From NCBI GenBank assembly GCA_914767715.1, contig OU612073.1, forward strand, positions 25,296,001 through 25,360,000: a stretch of DNA of 64,000 nt, written 5' to 3'. The DNA is from Membranipora membranacea (taxonomy: Eukaryota; Bryozoa; Gymnolaemata; Cheilostomatida; Membraniporidae). Both the position numbers and the translations under genes were made by a program. Under the pieces are notes generated by a model that did not search any database, was not told the origin of the DNA, and saw nothing but the letters and a program-made list of their open reading frames with translations. Shown one piece after another: positions 11,801-23,800 of this stretch; position 1 is the stretch's first letter; each line of letters starts with the position of its first letter.

Positions 11801-14800
11801 GGAGGAGACGATTGCTGAGGAAGAGGAGGACGGCGTCTCCAGTAAACTCGTGGCTATAACTAAAAATATCAAACATCTCCCATTCAAATACAACGCTGAG
11901 GTCAAGGTGTGTACCGATTTACATAATACTCACATACACTGCAGAAAACCTCATCAATGCTACAAAAGGGAGCTTAAACCAGAAATGACAAGTGCAGGGT
12001 CACCATATATCATTTTAAAGGGCAAGAATCTTTTGAAAAATTCATTTTTTTATTTTGAAGTTGTCCCTCAACCATAAGCTCCAAGTCTGCAGTAGAGGCA
12101 GAAAGCTTAGAGATGATATCCAATCTAAAGTTTTCTAGTATTATAAGGCATTTACAGATGTTAGCTCCCTTTATTTGTTGCGCACGCCTCAATCCCTCAT
12201 CTCCTCGGCCCTCGGCTCTTTCGCTTCCGTTTCTAGCAGATGAGATAAACCCTGGGAAGACCCCATCAGGACCCCACAATATTTTGAAAGTATGAATTTA
12301 AATACTTTTTGGGAGGTATGGTGCCCACTTGGTCCCTATATTGCTACTCACAGTATTAAGAGCATTCCAATGGTACAAAAAAAGTACATCTCTCATTTCT
12401 GCTTAGAAAAGCTCAATATTAAGAGAAACTGGCTTTACACTGATGTTGTGGATACAAAAGAAGAAGTGCCATAATTAGACTGAATTAGTAGTAGTGTTTC
12501 CCGAGGTAGCCATATACGTTATATTCTTTATATTTTTTTATAGCTGCACTTGTAAACTTACCGTACTTTTTTAGACTAATTATACTTTTTACTACGAAGT
12601 TGTGGGAATGTGTCAGTAAATCTGAGTTATGACCATTTTGGAAGTTTTGATGTTAGATATATTGGGGAGTATATTCCTTAAATATTTTGATTTATGCAAT
12701 TGATACCTGGGGTAATATATACCTAATATATTCGATTCCTCAGATTATGGGGGTCCTAGTCTTAAGTAAGCTATATTCAGTAACACTTCACTTTTTGTAA
12801 CCAGGCACTAACAGCTGAGCTGGTGAAAACTATCCGAGATATTATTACGTTGAATCCCCTGTATAAAGAGTCTGTGGCTCAGCTTATGCAGAGCGGACAG
12901 CGGGCGTCAGACAACCCAGCCTACCTGTCTGATCTAGGTTAGTATGATCCGAGGCTCATCAGCTTATACCTGCTGAGCTTGTGATGGTTTGTTTATCTTT
13001 ATTTGATTACTTTCTGTCACTGATAACCCAGGCAGTGTGGGACCTAAGTCCTACACTCCCTACTAATAATAAACTGGTACAGTCATAGCAACAGTTGGGT
13101 AATAGAACGATAACATTTGAGTGTCGATTGTTAAAGGGAATCCAACCTTGATGATCGTGTATTCTGTGCTGTTATTTAGCTGAGAGAGTGTTATGTTGTG
13201 TTGTTAGGTGCGGCTTTGAGTTCAGGTGATAGCGATGAGATACAGGAGGTTTTAGATGAGAGAGATATCCCTAAACGTCTCATGCTCAGTCTGTCTCTGC
13301 TGAAGAAAGAATATGAACTAAGCAAACTACAACAGAAAATAGGTCAGCTTCCAATATCAGATCTAACTAGTCTCACATGTGACTAAATAAGACATAACGA
13401 GATTCTGTAGGAAATATCACAAGCATAACCCCACTTTATAACATACTCAAATATAAGATCTAAATTCAGATAGATTAAAACTTCACTTAGTATTAGACTG
13501 CCTATAAGTATTAATAGTAATCCTCTCTTGTTATGTGGGAGCACAACTCCAAGCTTTGCATTCACACTTCATGTCAAGCCTGTTCTTATAATTTCAACTA
13601 GCTTTGGTTGTTACTAAGGCTAGCCATGCTTACCACAATTATAACAGCCTGATACATTGAACCCCAGCCTCAACTCAAGTAACATCTTCATTACATAATT
13701 GCTAGGAAAGTGTCGCCTCATAGGAAAGTCGAGGCCTTTACTGTATCTTAGTGTCGCCTCATAGGAAAGTCGAGGCCTTTACTGTATCTTAGTGTCGCCT
13801 CATAGGAAAGTCGAGGCCTTTACTGTATCTTAGTGTCGCCTCATAGAAAAGTCGAGGCCTTTATTGTATCTTAGTGTCGCCTCATAGGAAAGTCGAGGCC
13901 TTTACTGTATCTTAGTGTCGCCTCATAGGAAAGTCGAGGCCTTTACTGTATCTTAGTGTCGCCTCATTAAATTCGTTCTGTAGGTAAGGAAGTAGAACAA
14001 AAAGTCAAACAGCAACACAGGAAGTACATGTTACAAGAGCAGCTTAAAGTCATCAAGAAGGAGCTCGGGATAGAGAAGGACGATAAACAGGCTATAGAGG
14101 AAAAACTTAAAAAGAGATTGGAGGTGAGCCGCGGTAGCCTCCCCCTCCCCCCGTTGTGTCAGTAGTAGTCTCCCCCCAGTAGTCTATACTTATATAGATA
14201 GAGTCATTGTCTCCATCAGCTGCAGCTTCTCCTGAATCCGCCCCTTAAAGGGATAATACACTTCTGATCTCTGTTTGGCAGCCAATGGAGCACAGAAAAA
14301 TGTATGTACATACAAAAACTCCTTATTTGTAATTCAAAACCCCTTGATCTGCTCAAATGTGCATTCTAAATTGTAGTTGTGCATCTCCAACAAGAAATAA
14401 GACAACTAACAGAATTGCTTGTGATCTGAAAAAAGCTGATTTTGTGAGCAGTTGTGTGCTCCTACCTCTTGGTTAGTGTTTCAATTGTCCAGATACTCAA
14501 AGTGCGCATGTGCAATAAGGATGACCTTTTGACTTTAGCTTGTTATTTTCTAACAACCCAGCTTAACACTTTTACTACCATAACCGGATATGGTAATAAA
14601 AGTGTTAAGCTGGGCTGTTAGAAAATAACAAGCTAAAGTCCTTATTGGACATGCGCACTTTGAGTATCTGGACAATTGAAACACTAACCAAGAGGTAGGA
14701 GCACACAACTGCTCACAAAATCAGCTTTTTTCAGATCACAAGCAATTCTGTTAGTTGTCTTATTTCTTGTTGGAGATGCACAACTACAATTTAGAATGCA

Positions 14801-17800
14801 CATTTGAGCAGAACAAGGGGTTTTGAATTACAAATAAGGAGTTTTTGTATGTACATACATTTTTCTGTGCTCCATTGGCTGCCAAACAGAGATCAGAAGT
14901 GTATTATCCCTTTAATATCAGTAGTGTCACCAAGTGGTCAGATTATCCCCCCCCCCCGCTGCCCTCTGACTCAATGATTAATATGTTACTTACCTAACAA
15001 TATAGTTTATAATCCACCACAGTAAAAAGCGATCAGTTGTTGTGATATATCAAGGAGTTCTCTAACTCCTTGATATATACACTATATTATTAGGCAGACA
15101 ATATCATCCTGGACGGATATTTTCCTGGCCTTTATGAATTCTTCTGAAGAGATCTGGTGATTCTCAGGTTTTTGGTCTCAGTTTGTTAAATTGCCGGTAA
15201 CAGAAAACTCACTGTCACCTATGATTTAGAAGTAAGATTAACTTTGCTGAAGTAACTAGTTTCTCTGACATACTGACGACTAATGATAGATATGTCCAGT
15301 AATTAACTTATTATTATTTTACTTATCCCAGGGTAAAACTTTACCAGAACACGCTAATGAAGTTATGGAGGAAGAATTTAAAAAGCTCGGATTTCTTGAC
15401 CCTCAGTCATCAGAGTTTAAGTAAGTCAGATTATCAGCCGATGAGCTTTTCATGTAGTAAAGTCAGCAGCTGATGAGCTATTTATGTAGTAAAGTCAGCA
15501 GGCGATGAGTTATTCATATAGTAAGGTGACCATGTACTGGTATCGAGGCATTAGTCAGTGTTTGTGGCCAGGACCACCAGTTAATAAATAGGTGCGTGTA
15601 CAATTGAAACAATAACCAGATTAAAAATCATGCTGTTGTCTATTTTATCTATTGATATACATGGTTCATTTAATAGTTCATGTGAACAAGTATCCCAGGA
15701 TGCAGTTTTTTTTTGCATAATGAGATAAAAGTCAGCGACCTTTGTATGGCCTTCAGATTTAAATTACATTGTGCAAATGTTGTCAACATGTACTACTTAT
15801 ATTATATATCGCTGATCTTCAGAGGGATAACAGTGAGGTTAATGTGCCCATAATGATTATAGTTTTTATTGCTATATATAATATATTTTGTATTATATTG
15901 TGTAATATATTGTGTATTATATTATACTATGTTACAGTGTTACCCGTAATTACCTGGACTGGCTGACAGTGTTACCCTGGGGTGTTTGCAGTGAGGAGAG
16001 TTTTGATCTGTCAGCAGCTAAAACTATTCTAGACGAAGATCACTACGGAATGTCTGAAGTCAAGAAAAGAGTTCTGGTATGTATCACCTAATAGCATCAA
16101 ATAGAAAAATAGATAAGCTCACCAGACCACCCAGTGTGTTACACTTACAGTGAGATATATTTTTACAAAGCAGTATTTAATATTATCTTTATAACCTAAC
16201 CATTGGCCTGGTTGGTGTAAACAAAGTGAAATGAGGACAGTGATTAGCCTAGTCATATTATCACATCTCAAATCCGTACAAACAAACTTCAGGAGTTTCT
16301 CAGAGCCCAACTTATCTCACTGCATCTATAAGCTGGTAAATGAGTTCAGATCAGTGTCTTTCCTACTGGATACAGTCGATGCTTGAGAGTGTTCTGTGTG
16401 GTGCTTCCTTCTGCTGTGTCTACCGTTTCCTCCCTGAACTTTCTGCGCCTCTGAAAATTAGTAATTTACAGATTTAAATCTCAACAATATGCCTTTCTAG
16501 GGCTTCAAATCATTTCTAGGATATCTTAAGGTCTCTAATGATGACGTATCAGGGCTCAATAACGCTGCGTTACAGATATTAACAACCATGTTTGACTGAG
16601 GGTTGAGGTACACTTGTTTATGTTACCCCCAACCCCCTGGTGTCTCAAGACCGCGTACCTGGCTGTCCGTAGTACATCTGCTGATGCTGCATATTCTGCC
16701 ATTTCTGTATGTTCTCATGCAGCTGTTGAGCTTTTCTCCAGTTCTCCATTGACTGATGATAAGCGTTGTTCACCATATTACCTCCTCCTCCCTGTGGCGC
16801 CCCTCCCTGTATTGGTGCTGACTCCGAACCACTGCTGCCTTCTCTAACACTCCTCTGTGTGATTGTGTTAGAGGCTGCTGTAAGCCAATCATATGATATT
16901 AATAAATAAAACGTTGCATTGACTATTATTATTGAATTTAAACCCTACTCTGATCATCTCTATTTGGTGACAGTAAAGTTTCCTGCACTCTGCCTCAATT
17001 GCCAATTATAGGGTCGTGAGATCAAGTTTCCCATTGGACTGAGTCAGGTCTATGAGCAGGGAGCACCACTACCACTTGATCAATAAAGCTTAGGCACTCA
17101 GGCTACATGGTCCTACATTTCTATTAATATTGACGTAGGTAATATATTCTGATGAATTGTTGATTTGAAAACTTACTTGGGAATCCTGAGATACCTCTGA
17201 TGTTACTTATTTGCTCTTGTTGCTGTGCGTTGAGAGGTGTACTGTTGTTAGACATGCTGTTTGCTGGTGACGGCGGTGGTACTGTTACTGTTTTATTGTT
17301 GTTATTTGTAGCGCTCATCATAGACTGTATGATTGACTGCTGATAAGCCCTCATCTGATCCTCATAGTACTTTGTGTAGTTATTCTGACTCTGCTGCTGA
17401 CTCTGCTGCTGACTCTGCTCTGATTGCTGCTGACTCTGCTCTGATTGCTGCTCTGGTATTATGTTTGTATAGCCATGAACTGTAAAATAAGTCGGACAGC
17501 TCATGCACTATCTTCATGACCTAGTGTCCATTCTCGGTATAACATTACGAGAGTTAGAGCAGAAGTGATAAAAGTAGACACAGAGCCTTCTTTGCCTTCA
17601 AGCTTTTACCTGTTGCGGTCTCCCTCGCCTCTTAACCACACATATCTATTTACACCTTTTTGAAAGGAAACTGACATTGGGAGTTGCCTTACCTGCATTA
17701 CTCACTGACAACTCCTTTCAATAGTAATTTGTATCACAATTAATGATGACATACCCGGACACGGCTTTGTACTAGAGAATGACTGAGCTCCCTGTGTAGG

Positions 17801-20800
17801 ATTATATAAGCTAGCTACACTACTACTCACAGTCTCACTACTACTGGCTCCGCCTCTTTTCTCTCCTCCACCTTTGGCTTTGTCATAACCTGGACAAATT
17901 TAATTGTTAAGAAGTTCTACCTCAATCTTTCAACGATTTAATATCTGATTCATCAGCAAACAACTTCTGTGATAAGAAGCTTCATCGTAAATAAGTGTTG
18001 GTCCCGATGATGAGATAACAGTGTGATGCGGTTAAGCATCTCTTCTCTACGTCCTAACATCGTCTTCATACTATAAAAGATATCAGGTTACTATTAATGA
18101 TAATGTCGTATTTACCTGGTTTGATATTTTCTCTGAATGTCATGTTCCCACAGCAGGGACATGTCGTTAGGTTATGGCCGCCTTTGTTTAGATTAGAATT
18201 ATTCTTATTATTGTTGACATTATTGTTGTTTTTACTTGGTTTCTCTATATTGAAGTTAGTGTGTACTTGTGCTCCAGCCTGAGGCTGACAGTGCGGGTGG
18301 TTGCCTGGTATCCCGTGCCCAGCCATATACTGAGGTACTAAGGATTGCTGGTTATAGTTAGGCCATGGTGCAGTCCCACCTTGCGTCTGGAACGGCGTTG
18401 TGTTCTGAGGCCACACTAAGTTTGGTGTCGTACCAGGTGGAGGGTTTGAGTCCCAAGGATTGGCCTGCAATAAAGGAAACTCCTGTATGAAGACAGCATA
18501 TGATGTTATACTTGATGTCGCTAACAAAATCAGGTCTGATCCCTGCATGGAGATTACTCATACCAGTACATGTTAACCTATGTTCTGAATCATAGCATGT
18601 TTGGTGAAATCAATGCATAGTCTAATACTTGGTCCAGGTTGCAGCCTTCTGAGCACTCAGAGATTTACAGCAGTCAGCGCTTGTGGCCGATGTGACAAGG
18701 CAGCCCCTCACAGTACCTTGAGTTGTATGATTTGAGGTGTTTGATTGTTAGCTGCCTGCTGCTGTGTGTTATACTGATTATAGTAGGCGGCATACGGATT
18801 GTTAGCCTGCCCTTGTTGCTGATTGTAATAGTTCCCTAGTTGATCAGCATTCACCACTGTCCACGACATTACTGATAGCAGTAAGCAGTATACAGTTTAG
18901 TAGTCAAATTTCAACTAAAATAATTAAACAAAATCATAATACTATCAACAAAACTTTGACCAATAGTGGAACAACTGCTAGAAATCAAGACGAGAAACAA
19001 AGTTTTACAATCCGGAAACTCCAAACATTTGAACCAACATGAACTTTATTACAATATATATATATACATATATATGTAGGAGAATTAAACTCTAATTAAT
19101 ACAAATCAGTATTGATTAGAATATTATATGGATATTGATGGTGACATACTTGCCAAGTGCCACAAGGCATGAATAGATGAGCGGACAGTCCCGGATAATT
19201 AGACATGGACTTCAGTCTCTCTGACTAACTGACTATTAGTTCACTCTGCTACTAACCTCATTAATAGAGCACAGACAGCTTGTCAATGGAAGTTAGGTGG
19301 AGGAAACTTCACAAAAATTCTGTGAATCCATTGTTTGTGGCTACTATACATTGGAATTGTCACTACACTGGCATAGTTTGTTAACAGCCCAGAATTGTCT
19401 GACCATGCTTAGCTGTGTTCTGTTATTCGATTGGCTGGCACCTGGCACTGTATGGTTTTTAGCAGACTACATCTATGCTGTGAACATATTAATATGTTTA
19501 ACCTTCTCTTACAACATTGCTCTTCTTGTCTTACTTTAGGAATTCATTGCAGTCAGTAAGCTGAGAGGAAACACACAGGGAAAGATTCTCTGCTTCTACG
19601 GCCCACCTGGTACTGGTAAAACATCGATAGCTCGATCTATAGCTAAAGCTCTCAACAGGCAATACTTCAGATTTAGTGTCGGAGGAATGACCGATGTCGC
19701 TGAAATAAAAGGTCAGAAATAGTGATATGATATGATATGATCGCTATTACCTTTAATTTGCTATTGCGATATGAAACTATTGGTCCATACCAAGCCGTTT
19801 GACCATGAACTGTACAGTCATTTCTGGACTCGGAGTCTGAGCACATAGACTCAGTTCTGTGCTAATCTGAAATAAATTTTTGAACCCGAGCTGACCAAAC
19901 CTCTCACGATGTAATAATAGGAAGAATATTCTTGACCTTAGGCAGTGCTAATACTATTGTCTATGTGATATGTTTGCAGGTCACAGACGTACATATGTTG
20001 GTGCTATGCCCGGAAAAATACTTCAGTGTTTGAAGAAGACAAAGACTGAGAACCCACTAATACTCATTGATGAAGTAGATAAAATAGGGAAGGGGTACCA
20101 GGGAGACCCCGCCTCGGCGCTGCTCGAGCTGCTAGATCCTGAACAAAATGTCAATTTTCTAGATCACTACCTCGATATTCCTCTAGATCTTAGTAAAGTA
20201 AGTTATGGCTCTCTGCAGCTATGTTTGTTTATATCTAGTATGTATTTGTGTATTTACGTATGCACTATGTGTGTATGTACGTACCAATGTTTGTAGACAG
20301 TTCTACCAATGACAGATTTAGCCTACTCACCTTGTGGAGGAATGCATACAATGATATTTATATTACAGGTGTTATTTATATGTACAGCTAATGTTATAGA
20401 GCTCATACCAGACCCCCTGAGAGATCGGATGGAGATGATCGAGATCTCAGGCTATATCGAAGATGAGAAGATGAATATAGCCTCAGTAAGTTATCTCTCG
20501 ATGACTCTTATTATCATCAAAACATTTCATGTGTATTTATACCTCATTAGCTGATCGGAATGCTGCTTCACATCTAGAGAGAACCTTAATGAGGGCATAT
20601 CTGTATATTATACAGCTCAGCCGCACTACTGGGTACATTTCTTTGAGATCTGATGTTTATGGTAATATGTCCGAAGAGTTGTCCCCTCATCAAATAGTCT
20701 TACGATCACATGTTCTCATAGTATATTTGTATGTTTTATGTAGAGACATTTAATGAAGACGATAGCTGAGACGACAGGACTGGAGGATAAGGTCGATATA

Positions 20801-23800
20801 TCAGATGAGGCTATGAGGAGATTAATCAGGGCATACTGCAGAGAAAGTGGTGTCAGAAATCTACAAAAACAAATAGAAAAAGTCAGTCAGACACAACAAC
20901 ACACTGTGCAACTTAAATTACTGATATGACGGCTCTAACTCTAACATATAGTGCTTTGGTGCTTGTGACGTGAGCGTAGATGGATAATTCTACTCCCTGC
21001 TGCTATCACAAACAACCCGACCTCCCCCCTCGGCTCTTACCACTTCTGCTTACACATATTATGCTGCGTGTTACAGATATCACACATATATAGCATATAT
21101 CACACATCTCATATATGACTCTCCTTATTACAGGTATCGCACACAGATATCACACATATCACACATATATCACACAGATATCACACATATTTCACACATA
21201 AATCACACATAAATCATACTCCTAATTACAGTTATTTCACACATATGACTCTCCTTATTAAATATATCACACAAATATCACACAGATATCACACATATAT
21301 CACACATATATCACACATATGACATATGACTCTGCTTATTACAGATATCACACATATATCACACATATATCACACATATATCACACATATATCACACATA
21401 TGACATATGACTCTGCTTATTACAGATATCACACATATATCACACATATATCACACATATATCACACATATATCACACATATGACATATGACTCTGCTTA
21501 TTAAAGATATCACACATATTACTCTCCTTATTACAGATATATCGTAAGTCAGCGTATAAGATAGTAGAGAGTGATGGCAGCTCAGAGATAGTAAAAGTTA
21601 CTGATGATAATCTGACTGACTTTGTGGGTAAACCAATCTTCACCCGGGACAGATTGTATGACATCACACCACCAGGAGTGGTGTGTGGACTCGCCTGGAC
21701 ATCTATGGGTGAGTTAGCTGAACCTGAGCAAACATAAGGATGACTATGAATACAGTTTGATTTGAGTTTGATGAGTTTAAGATTGAATTAGATTGAAACG
21801 CTTAGGGAGCGGCCATATCTCAATTTGTAAGAAGCGGTTTGATTCTAGGTTAATACAGTAGTGTCAGGAAGGGCATCAAACCCCTAAGTCTGAACTCCCT
21901 AGTTTGAACGCCTGCAGTGATAATCCACTTCTGGGTTTCTCACAGGGTATCATGACTTTAAACAAGCTTCAGTTAATTTTAATTGCTAAGGTCTAAAAGC
22001 CATCCAACATTTTCAACAAAGGCAAACATAACAGTTTATTCCTCCTAATGACAACAGAGCAATACGTGAAAACTTGTCCGATCATTCTAGCCTTTTACAT
22101 ACCTCAAGATAAAATGTTTAGTTTTAAGTAATTTCACTCTACTGTCGCAAACAATCAGTATGATCTCTTTGTGATAGCTCAGGTAATAACAGTCACAGCG
22201 TGTCACGAAAACCTACCTCCTGTACATTGTTGGTTAGTAAACTGAAGACAAGATGTGTTATTGTTTGTATATGATAGGTGGCTCTACACTGTATATAGAG
22301 ACGAGTCTGAAGTCACCGATACATCAGGGGACAGACAGACAGACAGGAGACGAGGATGGTAAGGGTACTGCTGGTAAAGGAACCTTACAGGTGAGATAAT
22401 CATACACTCCAGCAGACTACACTATGACATATCTATCTGTGTCACACAGACCAGCAGACTACACTATGACATGTCTATCTATGTAACACAGACCATCAGA
22501 CTACACTATGACATGTCTATCTGTGTCACACGGACCAGCAGACTGCACTATGACATGTCTATCTGTGTCACACGGACCAGCAGACTGCACTATGACATGT
22601 CTATCTGTGTTACACATGCACACACACACTACACTATGACATGTCTATCTGTGTCACACACACTACACTATGACATGTCTATCTGTGTCACACACACTAC
22701 ACTATGACATGTCTATCTGTGTCACACACACTACACTATGTGTAACTGTGATGGATTCGCTCATATTAACCTGAGCTCCTAAATACTGCTCATATTACTC
22801 TATTCATGCTGCTGTGATGTTTTAACACTAGACTATTTTATTTTATTTGACAGGTTACAGGAAATCTGGGAGATGTGATGAAGGAGTCGTCACAAATAGC
22901 TCTCACCTTCGCTAAAACATTCCTATCACGTGTCGAGAGAGAAAATAACACTCTGCAGGACGGTCATATGCATCTACACGTCCCTGAGGTAGTGTATAAC
23001 AATGCCGCTATGTTACGTCATGTCATATCATAGCGAAGAGTTCAGATTAAATCTTGGCGGTTCCATCAGGGCGTATTTAGATGGATATGATCTATGATGA
23101 TCTCCTAGAGAGATGAAAGTTTCGGCTGATATTTGGTGGATTTTCACCAAATTTTCCAAAATTAACAGATTTTCGTTTTCTGCTGTGCAAGCTCATAAAA
23201 TATTTGGCTATCTAATACTCTCTTGGCTTAAGCAGATGAATCCACAAACAGTTCCCTCAGGGCGTACGGATTACTGTTTGAATCAGTACGATAACTAATC
23301 GTTGGTCAGTGGGCGTGGCTACCGGCATAATAATACTAATTAAGCTCCGCCTCCGACCTCATGTGCTTCTAACACCTGGCTGACTTGATATAATTATGAT
23401 ACTGATGTATTTCGTCATCTGCTGGTACTGATGTGTAATACACAGGCTGACATACACACTCTACTAAAACCTTCAGACTCCCGAATTCCGCTGGCATACC
23501 AGAGTAGTTTGCAACTGATGCTGTCAAATACTAACCCACTTAATGCGGCCATTTATACGAGATAAGGGCTCATCGATCACTGATCACCCCTAGTTGGAAT
23601 TTAGCACATTAAACATGAGTAAGCATCACAGCTGTATTTGTTTTAGCTTGTTTTGTACAAAGCCTTTTATAGATGATGGCTGATCTTCACCTTGTCTCTA
23701 TCCACAGGGGTTCCTTTCTAATCTTCGTTCTTAGATCTTTTTTCTTCTTCCTAATGTCATAGATTGTCTGTATAATGTGCTATTCACTATATTCTGTAGG

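Noticed and set aside
19297..19539. 80-codon plus-strand frame upstream of LONP1 exon 12
   Set aside because: It lies in the intron directly before a clear acceptor; it does not resemble Lon or any family I know.
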